Assembly (NCBI RefSeq): GCF_003319105.1
Contig: NZ_QOHH01000004.1
Location: forward strand, 186,001-250,000
DNA from: Blastococcus sp. TF02-09
GTDB lineage: Bacteria > Actinomycetota > Actinomycetes > Mycobacteriales > Geodermatophilaceae
DNA: 64,000 bases
Direction of reading: 5' to 3'
A program made the translations under genes and the position numbers. Below the pieces are notes generated by a model. That model was not told the DNA's origin. It made no database searches and was given only the letters and a program-made list of their open reading frames with translations. This document shows, in pieces, positions 25,561 to 34,853 of this stretch (position 1 is the first letter of the stretch; each line of letters opens with the position of its first letter).

Positions 25561-26912
25561 GCTCGGGCGCGATCGTCCTCCTGGTGATCGCCTGCTGCCT
25601 CGTCCCGCTCGCCGGGCTCTTCGGAGCCATGGACGCCGCCCTCCAGCGGGTGTCCAAGGCCCGCGTCGAGGAGCTCCGGCGGGAGGGCGCGAAGCGCGCG
25701 GGGGCGCTGGAGGAGGTCGTGCTCGAGCGCGCCCGCCACGTCTCGCTGCTGCTCCTGCTCCGCATCGCCTGCGAGATGGTCGCCGCGGTGCTGGGCACCG
25801 TCCTGCTCTACGACGCGTGGGGCGGCGGCTGGCGGACCGTGCTCACCGCGGCCGCGACGATGACCGTCGTCAGCTACGTCCTCATCGGCGTCGGGCCGCG
25901 CACTCTCGGGCGCCAGCACGCCTACTCCGTGGCGCTGGCCACCGCCGGCGTGGTGCGGCTGCTCGGCCGCGTGCTCGGGCCGGTCGCCACGCTGCTCATC
26001 CTGGTCGGCAACATGATCACGCCCGGCCGCGGCTTCCGCGACGGCCCGTTCTCCTCCGAGGTGGAGCTGCGCGAGCTGGTCGACATGGCCGAGGAGCGCG
26101 GCGTGGTCGAGTCCGGCGAGCGCCAGATGATCCACTCGGTGTTCGAGCTGGGCGACACCATCGCCCGCGAGGTGATGGTCCCGCGCACCGACGTCGTCTG
26201 GATCGAGCGCACCAAGACCGTCCGCCAGGCGCTCGCGCTGGCCCTGCGCAGCGGGTTCAGCCGCATCCCGGTGATCGGCGAGAACGTCGACGACGTCGTG
26301 GGCGTGGTCTACCTCAAGGACCTGGTGCGCCGGTCGCAGAACTCCCAGGAGCGCGGCGGCCCGCGGGTCGAGGAGCTGATGCGCAAGCCGACGTTCGTGC
26401 CGGAGTCCAAGCCGGTCGACGAGCTGCTGCGCGACATGCAGGCCCAGCGCATCCACATCGCGATCGTGGTGGACGAGTACGGCGGCTTCGCCGGGCTAGT
26501 CACCATCGAGGACATCCTGGAGGAGATCGTCGGCGAGATCGCCGACGAGCACGACCGGGTGCAGCGGCCCCCGGTCGAGGAGCTGCCGGACGGCTCGATC
26601 CGGGTCACCGCACGCCTGCCGGTCGAGGACCTCGCCCAGCTGTTCGGCGTCGAGCTGCCCCAGGGAGACGACGTCGAGACCGTCGGCGGCCTGCTGGCCC
26701 GGGAGCTCGGGCGCGTGCCCATCGAGGGCGCGTCGGCCGAGATCGGCGGGCTGCGGCTGGTCGCGGAGAGCACCGGTGGACGGCGCAACCGGGTGGACAC
26801 CCTGCTCGTGTGCCGGGTGGAGGAACCGTCCGGGGACGACGCCGACGAGACGGCCGGAGCGACCGGCAGGGGGGCCACCCGCTACGAGGAGCCGGCCCCG
26901 GTGGAATCCTGA
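25557..26912 (+). CDS. CNNM/CorC-type hemolysin-family membrane protein with CBS pair
   Basis: 451-residue protein of the CNNM/HlyC-CorC family, linked to Mg2+ or other divalent-metal transport. The DUF21 membrane domain is residues 1 to about 165 (first helix [20 protein letters not shown]). The CBS pair, about 190-320, includes [40 protein letters not shown] and [22 protein letters not shown]-terminal CorC_HlyC domain follows ([20 protein letters not shown]). The ATG at 25557 overlaps the ybeY stop. Confidence 0.93.
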   Translation: MSSGAIVLLVIACCLVPLAGLFGAMDAALQRVSKARVEELRREGAKRAGALEEVVLERARHVSLLLLLRIACEMVAAVLGTVLLYDAWGGGWRTVLTAAATMTVVSYVLIGVGPRTLGRQHAYSVALATAGVVRLLGRVLGPVATLLILVGNMITPGRGFRDGPFSSEVELRELVDMAEERGVVESGERQMIHSVFELGDTIAREVMVPRTDVVWIERTKTVRQALALALRSGFSRIPVIGENVDDVVGVVYLKDLVRRSQNSQERGGPRVEELMRKPTFVPESKPVDELLRDMQAQRIHIAIVVDEYGGFAGLVTIEDILEEIVGEIADEHDRVQRPPVEELPDGSIRVTARLPVEDLAQLFGVELPQGDDVETVGGLLARELGRVPIEGASAEIGGLRLVAESTGGRRNRVDTLLVCRVEEPSGDDADETAGATGRGATRYEEPAPVES

Positions 26913-26916
26913 GCCC

Positions 26917-27249
26917 GTGCCTGAACTGCAGCCCGAGGACGCCAAGCTCGTCACGCTCGCCCGTTCCGCCCGCGCCCGCACCGGCGCGGCCGAGGGAGCG
27001 GCGGTCCGCGACACCGACGGCCGCACCTACGTCGCCGCGAGTGTCGGCCTGCCCTCGCTGAAGCTGTCCGCGCTGCAGGCCGCGGTGGCCGCCGCCGTCT
27101 CCAGCGGGGTCGAGGGCCTCGAGGCCGCCGCGATCGTCTCCGAGGGTGACGCCGTGGAGCAGGAGGGGCTGGCCGCCGTGCGCGACCTGACGCCGTCGGC
27201 ACCCGTGCACCTGGCCGGCCCCGACGGGACCCTGCGCCTGTCGCTCTGA
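26917..27249 (+). CDS. cytidine-deaminase-fold protein lacking the catalytic motifs
   Basis: 110-residue protein in the slot between the CBS protein and era where many actinobacteria carry a gene called cytidine deaminase. The fold pattern is visible (DAKLVTLARSARARTGAAEG, AAVRDTDGRTYVAASVGLP, LSALQAAVAAAVSSG). The zinc-binding CAE/HAE glutamate-containing motif is replaced by SALQAA, and no PCxxC follows. It is probably catalytically inactive or has a different role. The GTG is at 26917, 4 bp after the CBS-protein stop. Confidence 0.8.
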   Translation: MPELQPEDAKLVTLARSARARTGAAEGAAVRDTDGRTYVAASVGLPSLKLSALQAAVAAAVSSGVEGLEAAAIVSEGDAVEQEGLAAVRDLTPSAPVHLAGPDGTLRLSL

Positions 27250-27277
27250 CGTCGGTGGTCGGTGGGAGACTGTGGGC

Positions 27278-28180
27278 GTGAGCAGCCCTGACCAGACGCC
27301 GCACCGCAGCGGCTTCGTCGCCCTGGTGGGCCGCCCGAACGCCGGCAAGACGACGCTGACCAACGCGCTGGTCGGCGAGAAGGTCGGCATCGTCAGCAAC
27401 CGGCCGCAGACCACCCGGCACGCCATCCGCGGGGTGGTGCACAAGCCGCAGGGCCAGATCGTGCTGGTCGACACCCCCGGGCTGCACAAGCCCAAGAGCC
27501 TGCTGGGCAAGCGGCTCAACGACGTCGTCCGCGACACGCTGTCCGACGTCGACGTGGTGGTCTTCTGCGTCCCGGCCGACCAGCCCGTCGGCACCGGCGA
27601 CAAGTTCATCGCCCGCCAGCTGCGCGAGGTCAAGGCGCCGATCGTGCTGGTGGTGACCAAGACCGACGCGGCACCCAAGAAGGTCGTCGCCGAGCAGCTC
27701 ATGGCCGCCAGCCAGCTGGTCGAGGCCGCGGAGGTCGTGCCGGTCAGCGCGGTGCAGGGCGACCAGGTCGAGCTGCTCGAGGACCTGCTGATCAAACTCC
27801 TGCCCGAGGGCCCGCCGCTGTACCCGCAGGAGCAGACCACCGACGAGGACGTCGACCGCCAGCTGGCCGAGCTGGTGCGCGAGGCGGCGCTGGAGAAGGT
27901 GTTCCAGGAGGTGCCGCACTCCCTGGCGGTCACCATCGAGGAGGTCACCCGCCGCCCCGACCGCGACCTGGTCGAGGTCCACGCCCTGCTGCACGTCGAG
28001 CGCAACAGCCAGAAGCCGATGCTGCTGGGCAAGGGCGGGTCGATCATCAAGGCGATCGGCACCGAGGCGCGGGTGGGCATGGAGACGCTGCTCGGCTCGC
28101 GCGTCCACCTCGACCTGCACGTCACCGTGCTCGGCGAGTGGCAGGACGACCCCAAGAAGCTCAACCGGCTGGGCTACTGA
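27278..28180 (+). CDS. era: GTPase Era
   Basis: 300-residue essential GTPase chaperoning 16S rRNA 3'-end processing and 30S assembly. G1 is GRPNAGKTT (residues 18-26), then [14 protein letters not shown]3 [10 protein letters not shown]4 TKTD, and the C-terminal KH domain with [20 protein letters not shown]. The GTG at 27278 was chosen over the GTG at 27272 because GGGAG (27264-27268) gives 9-nt spacing. The last base of the stop (28180) is the A of the recO ATG. Confidence 0.95.
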   Translation: MSSPDQTPHRSGFVALVGRPNAGKTTLTNALVGEKVGIVSNRPQTTRHAIRGVVHKPQGQIVLVDTPGLHKPKSLLGKRLNDVVRDTLSDVDVVVFCVPADQPVGTGDKFIARQLREVKAPIVLVVTKTDAAPKKVVAEQLMAASQLVEAAEVVPVSAVQGDQVELLEDLLIKLLPEGPPLYPQEQTTDEDVDRQLAELVREAALEKVFQEVPHSLAVTIEEVTRRPDRDLVEVHALLHVERNSQKPMLLGKGGSIIKAIGTEARVGMETLLGSRVHLDLHVTVLGEWQDDPKKLNRLGY

Positions 28181-28986
28181 TGAGCGCGCACACCCCGAAG
28201 GCCCTCTACCGGGACGAGGGCATCGTCCTGCGCACGCAGAAGCTGGGCGAGGCCGACCGGATCGTCACCGTGCTCACCCGCCGCACCGGCAAGGTCCGCG
28301 CCGTCGCCAAGGGCGTGCGGCGCACCAAGAGCAAGTTCGGCGCCCGGTTGGAGCCCTTCACCCACGTCGACCTGCAGCTCTACACCGGGCGCAACCTCGA
28401 CATCGTCAGCCAGGTGGAGTCCATCCGGTCCTACGGCCAGGAGATCGTCGCCGACTACCCGGCCTACACCGCCGGCACCGCGGTGCTGGAGACCGCCGAC
28501 CGGCTCACCGCCGAGGAGAAGGAGCCGTCGCTGCGGATGTTCCTGCTCGTCGTCGGCGCGCTCCGGACCCTCGGCGAGCGGACCCACCAGCCCGGCCTCG
28601 TGCTCGACGCCTTCCTGCTGCGGGCGATGTCGGTGGCCGGCTGGGAGCCCGCGCTCGGCGAGTGCGCCCGCTGCGGGGAGGCCGGTCCGCACCGGCACTT
28701 CTCCGTCCCGGCCGGCGGCACCGTGTGCCCGGCCTGCCGTCCCACCGGCTCGGCGATGCCGAGCCCGGTCACCATCGAACTCATGGAGGCACTGCTGACC
28801 GGCGACTGGGCGCGGGCCGACGCCAGCCAGGGCATCAACCGCCGGGAGAGCAGCGGCCTGGTGGCCGCCATGCTGCAGTGGCACCTCGAGCGCGGGCTGC
28901 GCTCGCTGCCGCTGGTCGACCGCTCCGACGCCCGGCCCACCGTCCTCCGGCCGGCCGAGCCGCTCGTCGTCGGGACCGGCGCGTGA
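28180..28986 (+). CDS. recO: DNA repair protein RecO
   Basis: 268-residue recombination mediator that with RecR loads RecA on SSB-coated DNA. The N-terminal OB fold starts [21 protein letters not shown] zinc-binding motif CARCGEAG ... CPACRP lies at about residues 163-185. The ATG at 28180 overlaps the era stop by 1 nt and the stop overlaps uppS by 4 nt, so the three genes are translationally coupled. Confidence 0.95.
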   Translation: MSAHTPKALYRDEGIVLRTQKLGEADRIVTVLTRRTGKVRAVAKGVRRTKSKFGARLEPFTHVDLQLYTGRNLDIVSQVESIRSYGQEIVADYPAYTAGTAVLETADRLTAEEKEPSLRMFLLVVGALRTLGERTHQPGLVLDAFLLRAMSVAGWEPALGECARCGEAGPHRHFSVPAGGTVCPACRPTGSAMPSPVTIELMEALLTGDWARADASQGINRRESSGLVAAMLQWHLERGLRSLPLVDRSDARPTVLRPAEPLVVGTGA

Positions 28987-29747
28987 AGCGCGAGGTCAAG
29001 GCGCCCAACCCGCACCCGTCCGGCGCGCGTCCGCCCGAGCTGCCCAAGGACAAGATCCCCGGGCACGTCGCGATCGTCATGGACGGCAACGGGCGCTGGG
29101 CCAAGGAGCGCGGGCTGCCGCGGACGGCGGGCCACGAGGCGGGGGAGTCGTCGCTGTTCGACTGCGTCGAGGGCGCCATCGAGCTCGGGGTGAAGGCGAT
29201 CAGCGCCTACGCCTTCTCCACCGAGAACTGGCGGCGCAGCCCCGACGAGGTCCGCTTCCTCATGGGCTTCAACCGCGACGTGATCCGCCGCCGCCGCGAC
29301 GAGATGCACGAGCTCGGCGTGCGGGTGCGCTGGGCAGGGCGCCGTCCGCGCCTGTGGCGCTCGGTCATCAAGGAGCTCGAGATCGCCGAGGAGCTCACCA
29401 AGGACAACGACGTCCTGACGCTCACCATGTGCGTGAACTACGGCGGCCGGGCCGAGATCGCCGACGCCGCGGCGGCCATCGCCCGCGAGGTGGCCGCCGG
29501 CCGGCTCAACCCCGACAAGATCGACGAGAGCACGGTCGCCCGGTTCCTCGACGAGCCGGACATGGCCGACGTCGACCTGTTCGTCCGCAGCTCGGGGGAG
29601 AACCGCACCAGCAACTTCCTGCTGTGGCAGTCGGCCTACGCGGAGATCGTCTTCCTCGACACGCTCTGGCCCGACTTCGACCGCCGCCACCTCTGGGCCG
29701 CCTGCGAGGAGTACGCCTCCCGCCAGCGCCGCTTCGGCTCCGCCTGA
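28983..29747 (+). CDS. uppS: polyprenyl (decaprenyl/undecaprenyl) diphosphate synthase
   Basis: 254-residue cis-prenyltransferase making the lipid carrier for cell-wall synthesis. The catalytic Asp34 is in [47 protein letters not shown] and the substrate motif [20 protein letters not shown] (with the Glu/Arg set of the family) are present. The lysine-rich N-terminal extension of about 25 residues is typical of actinobacterial long UppS. The GTG at 28983 overlaps the recO stop. A nested inverted repeat ends the transcription unit. Confidence 0.95.
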   Translation: MKREVKAPNPHPSGARPPELPKDKIPGHVAIVMDGNGRWAKERGLPRTAGHEAGESSLFDCVEGAIELGVKAISAYAFSTENWRRSPDEVRFLMGFNRDVIRRRRDEMHELGVRVRWAGRRPRLWRSVIKELEIAEELTKDNDVLTLTMCVNYGGRAEIADAAAAIAREVAAGRLNPDKIDESTVARFLDEPDMADVDLFVRSSGENRTSNFLLWQSAYAEIVFLDTLWPDFDRRHLWAACEEYASRQRRFGSA

Positions 29748-29758
29748 AGCGCCGAGCG

Positions 29759-29823
29759 GTGATCAACGCCCGTCCACGGCCCTCTCCCGAATTCTGAGAG
29801 GGCGCTCAGCGGGCGTTGATCAC
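29759..29823. terminator. nested inverted repeat at convergent gene ends
   Basis: The outer arms GTGATCAACGCCCG (29759-29772) and CGGGCGTTGATCAC (29810-29823) are perfectly complementary. Inside them GCCCTCTC (29779-29786) and GAGAGGGC (29796-29803) form a second perfect hairpin with a 9-nt loop. It lies between uppS and the convergent broken gene, whose stop codon (29820-29822) is inside the right arm. There is no T-tract on either side, so a bidirectional terminator or a mobile-element scar are both possible. Confidence 0.65.
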
Positions 29824-30430
29824 AGCGGGGAGTAGCCGCCCTCCGTGGCGCTGTCCAGGACGAAGCCGGGCCCGCCGAACTCCCGCGCGATCCGGTCGAG
29901 CGTTTCTTGCGGCGTGTCGGTCAGCATCGTGAGCCTGACGGTGTTGAGGTGTTCCTCCCGCTCCAGCATGGCGAGGTGCGGCCGGATGGCGGGGTCCGAG
30001 GCGACGACGTCGGCGAGGTGTGCCAGCAGCAAGTCCAGGTCGGCCAGGCTCAGCCGACCTCCTCGAGGACGAGCTGCTGCCCGGCGGGCACGAGCGACCG
30101 CAGAAGCCGGGTCGTCTCCTCCGGCCAGGTCCCCGCCACCGCGAGGTGGATGACACCGCCCGCGGCCTGATCGATCCAGATGCCGCCGTAGCCGTCGAGA
30201 TCCTCCGCTGCCGCCACGAGCGCCCTGACCGTAGGACCCAGTGCGGATCGTGCGTCGATGTCGGCCGCTTCATCCGGTGTCAACGGGATCCCGAGCTGGT
30301 CGGTGGTGGACTCCGGGTCCGCGTCGACCGCCCTCACGTACGACAGGTCCGCCCGGAGACCGAACATGGAGCGCAGCTGGATCTCGTGGCTCTCCGCGTC
30401 GGTCGGCGAAGCGTCGTCCGGGGGGCTCAC
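29820..30430 (-). pseudogene. frameshifted hypothetical gene (protease-prodomain-like)
   Basis: From a GTG at 30430 the frame runs 126 residues (IQLRSMFGLRADLSYVRAVD, then GIPLTPDEAADIDARSALGP and GYGGIWIDQAAGGVIHLAVA) to a TGA at 30050-30052 after LVPAGQQLVLEEVG. The obvious continuation, RLSLADLDLLLAHLADVVAS and on to GFVLDSATEGGYSPL, is in the next frame down to 29820. One missing base near 30055 explains this. The pattern of an FGL start and a GGI-D-AAGG core resembles N-terminal regions of secreted actinobacterial S1-type peptidases (weak, from memory); no protease domain follows. The first GTG overlaps the CoA-transferase stop by 4 nt. A sequencing error is possible. Confidence 0.6.
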
Positions 30431-31641
30431 GTCGTCGACTCGCGACCGACTGCGCCGCTGGCCACCAGGGCGTCGATCTCCGCGGCGGAGTAGCCGAACT
30501 CGGTGAGGACGGCGTCGGTGTGCTGGCCGAGCGCGGGGACGTCGCCCATGGCCATCTCCACATCGGTGAACGTCATCGGCGGGAGGATCGCCCGCAGCGG
30601 CCCGACCGGGCTGCCGACCTCGCGCCACCGGTCACGGGCGCTGAGCTGCGGGTGTTCGATCAGGCCGCGCATGTCGTTGAGCTCGGCCGCCGGCACCCCC
30701 GCCTCGGCCAGGCGAGCGTCGAGCTCCGCCGTCGTCCACGTGCGGGTCTCGGTCGCGACGACGGCGTCGCACTCCTCCCGGTTCGCCACCCGCAGCACGT
30801 TGGTGCGCAGTCGCGGGTGGTCGGCGAGGTCGGGGCGGTCGAACACCTTGGTCACCAGGTCCTGCCAGCCGCGGTCGTTCTGCACCCCGATCAGCACCTG
30901 CCCGTCGCGGGTGGGATAGGCGTCGTACGGCGCGATCGCGGCATGGCTCAGCCCCATCCGCGGCACCTGCCGGCCGGCGTACATCTGCATGTACATCTGG
31001 TGGCCCAGCCACTCGGCGGTCGCGTCGAACATCGACACCTCGACCGTCGCGCCCTCCCCGGTGCGCTCGCGCCGGAACAGCGCGGCCAGTACCGAGTTCA
31101 CCGCGTACAGCCCCGCCGCGATGTCCGAGGCAGGGACGCCCGTCTTCGTCGCGGTCTCCGGCGTGCCGGTCACCGACACCAGCCCGGTCTCGGCCTGGAT
31201 GAGCATGTCGTAGGCCTTGCGGTCGCGGCGCGGCCCGCTGGCGCCGTACCCGGACATGTTGACGACGACGAGGCGCGGGTCGGCCGCCCGCAGCGTCTCG
31301 CCGTCGAGCCCCAGCCGGGCGACCGCACCCGGCGCGAAGTTCTGCAGGAACACGTCGGCACCCGCCACGAGGGCACGCACCACCGCCACGCCGTCCGGGG
31401 ACTTGAGGTCGAGGGCCACCGACTCCTTGCCGCGGTTGAGCCACACGAAGTGCGAGGCCATCCCGTGCACGGCGCCGTCGTAGTGGCGGGCGAAGTCGCC
31501 CTCGCCCACCCGCTCGATCTTGATCACCCGGGCGCCCAGGTCGGCGAGGTGGCGGGTGGCCAGCGGCGCGGCCACGGCCTGCTCCAGCGCCACCACGGTG
31601 ATCCCGGCCAGGGGGAGGGACGGGGGTGTGGCCGCGGTCAT
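30427..31641 (-). CDS. CaiB/BaiF-family (type III) CoA-transferase
   Basis: 404-residue class III CoA-transferase moving CoA between carboxylic acids. It starts LAGITVVALEQAVAAPLATR, then LGARVIKIERVGEGDFARHY, and the nucleophile Asp is in AYDMLIQAETGLVSVTG. DIAAGLYAVNSVLAALFRRE and EVSMFDATAEWLGHQMYMQM are further family features. The ATG at 31641 is divergent from the acyl-CoA dehydrogenase (25 bp between starts), and together with the SDR they suggest one acyl-CoA or methyl-branched acid degradation locus. Confidence 0.92.
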   Translation of the reverse strand: MTAATPPSLPLAGITVVALEQAVAAPLATRHLADLGARVIKIERVGEGDFARHYDGAVHGMASHFVWLNRGKESVALDLKSPDGVAVVRALVAGADVFLQNFAPGAVARLGLDGETLRAADPRLVVVNMSGYGASGPRRDRKAYDMLIQAETGLVSVTGTPETATKTGVPASDIAAGLYAVNSVLAALFRRERTGEGATVEVSMFDATAEWLGHQMYMQMYAGRQVPRMGLSHAAIAPYDAYPTRDGQVLIGVQNDRGWQDLVTKVFDRPDLADHPRLRTNVLRVANREECDAVVATETRTWTTAELDARLAEAGVPAAELNDMRGLIEHPQLSARDRWREVGSPVGPLRAILPPMTFTDVEMAMGDVPALGQHTDAVLTEFGYSAAEIDALVASGAVGRESTT

Positions 31642-31666
31642 AGCCGCACAACATAGTGTCCGCGCC

Positions 31667-32818
31667 ATGAGCACCCTGACGACCGACGAGCAGGAGATGG
31701 TCGGCCTGGTCGCGCGGTTCGTCGACGAACGGGTCGCCCCCCGGGTGCGGGAGTTCGAGTCGGCCGACGAGTACCCGGAGGCCTTCATCGAGGAGATGAA
31801 GGAGCTCGGCTTCTTCGGCCTCCTCGTCCCGGCCGAGCACGGCGGAGCCGACGTCAGCGCCGCCTGCTTCGCCCGCGTCACCGAGGAGCTCGCCCGCGGC
31901 TGGATGAGCCTCGCCGGCGCGATCGGCGGCCACTCGGTCATCAGCTACCTGATCCACACGTACGGCACCGAGGACCAGCAGCGCACCTACCTGCCGGCGA
32001 TGGCCGAGGGCCGGGTGCGGGCCACGATGGCGCTCACCGAACCCTCCGGCGGCAGCGACCTGCAGGGCATGCGCACCCATGCCGAGGCCGACGGCGACGA
32101 GCTGGTCATCACCGGCTCGAAGACCTGGATCTCCAACGCCCAGCACTCCGGCCTCATCGGCCTGCTGTGCAAGACCGACCGCGCCGCCGAGCCCGCCCAC
32201 CGCGGGATGAGCGTGGTGCTCGTCGAGCCCGGCGAGGGGCTCACCGTCTCCGGCAAGATCCCGAAGCTCGGCTACCGCGGGGTCGAGGCGTGCGAGCTCT
32301 CCTTCGACGCGATGCGGGTGCCCGCCTCCGCCGTCCTCGGGGGCGTGCCCGGGCAGGGCTGGGGCCACATGATGCGCGGCCTGGAGGTCGGCCGGATCCA
32401 GGTCGCCGCCCGCGCCGTCGGCGTCGCCCAGGCGGCGCTGCAGGCCGCGCTCCGCTACGCGCAGGACCGGGAGACCTTCGGCAAGCCCATCTGGCAGCAC
32501 CAGTCGGTGGGCAACCTGCTCGCCGACATGGCGACGAGGACGCGCGCGGCCCGGCTCATGACCCTCGACGCCGCCGACCGGCTGGACAGCGGCGAGCGCG
32601 CCGACCTCGAGGCCGGCATGGCCAAGCTGTTCGCCTCGGAGACGGCCATGCAGGTGGCGCTCGACGCCATGCGCGTGCACGGCGGCTACGGCTTCTCCCG
32701 CGAGTACGACGTCGAGCGCTACTTCCGCGACGCCCCGCTGATGATCCTCGGCGAGGGCACCAACGAGGTGCAGCGCAACGTCATCGCCGCCCAGCTCGTC
32801 GCCCGCGACCGCACCTAG
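31667..32818 (+). CDS. acyl-CoA dehydrogenase
   Basis: 383-residue FAD flavoenzyme catalysing alpha,beta-dehydrogenation of an acyl-CoA. It has the ALTEPSGGSDLQGM FAD/substrate motif, KTWISNAQHSGLI, and the catalytic Glu in ILGEGTNEVQRNVIA near the C-terminus. The ATG at 31667 sits about 9 nt after a CATAGT box, so a leaderless or very short-leader mRNA is possible. It ends with TAG. An SDR follows after 25 bp with an AAGGA ribosome site. Confidence 0.94.
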   Translation: MSTLTTDEQEMVGLVARFVDERVAPRVREFESADEYPEAFIEEMKELGFFGLLVPAEHGGADVSAACFARVTEELARGWMSLAGAIGGHSVISYLIHTYGTEDQQRTYLPAMAEGRVRATMALTEPSGGSDLQGMRTHAEADGDELVITGSKTWISNAQHSGLIGLLCKTDRAAEPAHRGMSVVLVEPGEGLTVSGKIPKLGYRGVEACELSFDAMRVPASAVLGGVPGQGWGHMMRGLEVGRIQVAARAVGVAQAALQAALRYAQDRETFGKPIWQHQSVGNLLADMATRTRAARLMTLDAADRLDSGERADLEAGMAKLFASETAMQVALDAMRVHGGYGFSREYDVERYFRDAPLMILGEGTNEVQRNVIAAQLVARDRT

Positions 32819-32843
32819 CCCTCTGGAAAGGACGTCCCCACCC

Positions 32844-33608
32844 ATGCAGCTCTCCGGACTCACCACCGCCGTCACTGGCGGCGCCTCGGGCCTCGGCCTG
32901 GCCACCGTCCAGCGGCTGGTCGCCGCCGGAGGACAGGTGACGATCATCGACCTGCCCGGCTCGGCCGGGGAGCAGGTGGCCGCGGACCTGGGCGACGCGG
33001 CCCGCTTCGTCGCCGCCGACGTCACCGACACCGAGCAGTTCGCCGCCGCCCTGGACGCCGCGGGCGAACGTGGGCCGCTGCGCGGGCTGGTGCACTGCGC
33101 GGGAGCCGGACGCCGGCTGCGGGTCCTGGACAAGGACGGCGAGCCGGGCTCCCTCGAGGACTTCGAGTGGGTGATGAAGCTCAACGTGACCGGCTCGTTC
33201 AACGCCCTCCGGCTGGGCGCCGCCCGCATGGCCCGCAACGAGCCCGTGGACGGCGAGCGGGGCGCGATCGTGCTGACCGCGTCGGTGGCCGCCTTCGAAG
33301 GGCAGATCGGGCAGCTGCCCTACACCGCGTCCAAGGCGGCCATCGTCGGCATGACCCTCAACGCCGCGCGCGACCTGGCGAGCCGGGCGATCCGCGTGTG
33401 CACCATCGCGCCCGGGATCATGGACACCCCGCTGCTGGCCCGGCTGCGTGACGACGTCCGCACCTCGCTGGAGGCCTCGGTCCCCAACCCGCCGCGGCTG
33501 GGGAACACCGCGGAGTTCGCGCTGCTGGCCGGCCAGATCCTGGAGAACGGCTACCTCAACGGCGAGACCATCCGTCTCGACGGCGCCATCCGGATGGCCC
33601 CGCGCTGA
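32844..33608 (+). CDS. short-chain dehydrogenase (3-hydroxyacyl-CoA dehydrogenase type II-like)
   Basis: 254-residue classical SDR. The NAD-binding motif is TGGASGLG (residues 12-19), acidic residues follow in TIIDLPGSAGE, the catalytic Ser is in VLTASVAAFEGQ, and YTASK carries Tyr and Lys. The sequence pattern (GLTTAVTGGASGLGLATV, then TLNAARDLASRAIRVCTIAP) resembles type II 3-hydroxyacyl-CoA dehydrogenases. Its place after the acyl-CoA dehydrogenase fits a beta-oxidation step. The ATG is at 32844. Confidence 0.9.
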   Translation: MQLSGLTTAVTGGASGLGLATVQRLVAAGGQVTIIDLPGSAGEQVAADLGDAARFVAADVTDTEQFAAALDAAGERGPLRGLVHCAGAGRRLRVLDKDGEPGSLEDFEWVMKLNVTGSFNALRLGAARMARNEPVDGERGAIVLTASVAAFEGQIGQLPYTASKAAIVGMTLNAARDLASRAIRVCTIAPGIMDTPLLARLRDDVRTSLEASVPNPPRLGNTAEFALLAGQILENGYLNGETIRLDGAIRMAPR

Positions 33609-33634
33609 CCGGCGTCGCGAGGGGGGACGACGGG

Positions 33635-33910
33635 GTGTTCGCGGTGACCCGCCTCCGGGCGACGGGTGCGGACGGCGCGGCGCTGGAGGCCGCCGTCGGG
33701 CCGCTGCTCGAGGCCCTGGGCGCCCTGCCCGGGTTCCGGGGCGGGGACTTCGGCCGCGCGGCCGACGACCCGACGCTGTGGGCGCTGGTGACCCGCTGGG
33801 ACGGCGTCGGCTCCTACCGCCGGGCGCTGTCGGCGGCGGCGGTCAAGATCGCCGGGGCGCCGGTGTGGGTGCACGCCCTCGACGAGCCCGGGGTCTACGT
33901 CACGGAGTGA
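33635..33910 (+). CDS. antibiotic biosynthesis monooxygenase (ABM)-type small protein
   Basis: 91-residue ferredoxin-like dimeric alpha/beta-barrel protein. The pattern LEALGALPGFRGGDFGRAAD, then LWALVTRWDGVGSYRRALS fits the ABM superfamily, whose members include heme-degrading and quinone-forming enzymes as well as proteins of unknown role. The GTG is at 33635. No catalytic assignment is possible. It follows the SDR by 26 bp and may be in the same transcript. Confidence 0.75.
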   Translation: MFAVTRLRATGADGAALEAAVGPLLEALGALPGFRGGDFGRAADDPTLWALVTRWDGVGSYRRALSAAAVKIAGAPVWVHALDEPGVYVTE

Positions 33911-33935
33911 GGGGCGGGCTGGCAGGCTCGGACCC

Positions 33936-34343
33936 GTGACGACGGTGGACGCCAGGGGGATCGACGCGGTGCTCGCCGAGAGCCGGCAGGGGGTCCGCCG
34001 TGTGACGCCCCTCGAGCTGGCCGCGTCCCACGGCGCGCTGGTCGTGGACACGCGCACCGAGGCGCAGCGCCGCCGGCAGGGCGAGCTGCCCGGGGCGGTC
34101 GTCATCGACCGGACCGTGCTGGAGTGGCGCCTCGACCCGGCCGGCGAGCACCGGATCCCGGAGGCGACCGGGTACGACCTCGAGGTCGTCGTCGTGTGCC
34201 GGCAGGGCTACAGCTCCAGCCTCGCCGCGGCGTCCCTCCGGTCGATCGGCCTGCACCGGGCGACCGACCTCGAGGGCGGGGTGGAGGCGTGGATCGCCGC
34301 CGGGCTGCCGATGTCGGCCGGGCCCGCCGACGTGCGGGAGTAG
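33936..34343 (+). CDS. rhodanese-like sulfurtransferase domain protein
   Basis: 135-residue single rhodanese domain. It has VTPLELAASHGALVVDTRTE, a PGAVVIDRTVLEWRLD segment, and the active-site loop CRQGYSSSLAAASL, with Cys as persulfide carrier, ending DLEGGVEAW. The GTG is at 33936. Physiological sulfur acceptor unknown. It ends with TAG (34341-34343). Confidence 0.9.
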   Translation: MTTVDARGIDAVLAESRQGVRRVTPLELAASHGALVVDTRTEAQRRRQGELPGAVVIDRTVLEWRLDPAGEHRIPEATGYDLEVVVVCRQGYSSSLAAASLRSIGLHRATDLEGGVEAWIAAGLPMSAGPADVRE

Positions 34344-34389
34344 CGCGCCGCTCCCACGACCGGGGCTCCGCGGCGCCTACCGTCGGCCC

Positions 34390-34779
34390 GTGGTCAGCCG
34401 CACCCGCACCGCCCGGTACGCCCGCCGGCGCAAGCGCCGCATGGACGCCGTCGAGCACGACCTGACCCCGGAGCAGTGGGCCCTGCTGCAGCAGGTCTGG
34501 GGAGGGTGCGCCTACTGCGGGGCGACCGGCGTCCCGCTGCAGCGCGACTGCGTCCTCGCCCTCTCTCGCGGAGGCCGCTACACGCTGGACAACATCGCCC
34601 CGGCCTGCGGCTCCTGCAACGCGAGCAAGTGCAACGACGAGGTGACGGGCTGGATGCGGCGCAAGCGCCTGGATGAGCGCGCCTTCCTGGTGCGGCACGC
34701 CGAGGTCCGGATGCTGCTCGCCGAGCAGTTCGCCGACTGTGACGACGACGTCGCGGTGCCGGCGCTCCGGAAGGCGTAG
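34390..34779 (+). CDS. HNH endonuclease-type protein
   Basis: 129-residue protein of the HNH fold. The structural zinc ligands are visible as CAYC ... CGSC, with GRYTLDNIAPACGSCNASKC giving the N and C-terminal part of the motif. The first catalytic His is replaced: the usual DH(V/I)xP is RDCVLA. The N-terminus is very basic (RTRTARYARRRKRRMD), consistent with nucleic-acid binding. Either an altered nuclease or a non-catalytic DNA-binding relative. The GTG is at 34390; it ends with TAG. Confidence 0.8.
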   Translation: MVSRTRTARYARRRKRRMDAVEHDLTPEQWALLQQVWGGCAYCGATGVPLQRDCVLALSRGGRYTLDNIAPACGSCNASKCNDEVTGWMRRKRLDERAFLVRHAEVRMLLAEQFADCDDDVAVPALRKA

Positions 34780-34853
34780 CCCGCGCGGTCAGGGGCACTG
34801 AGGGCACCGGAGATCCCGCCGCCGGCGGGCCGTGGACCACCGGAGCCGCCCCC

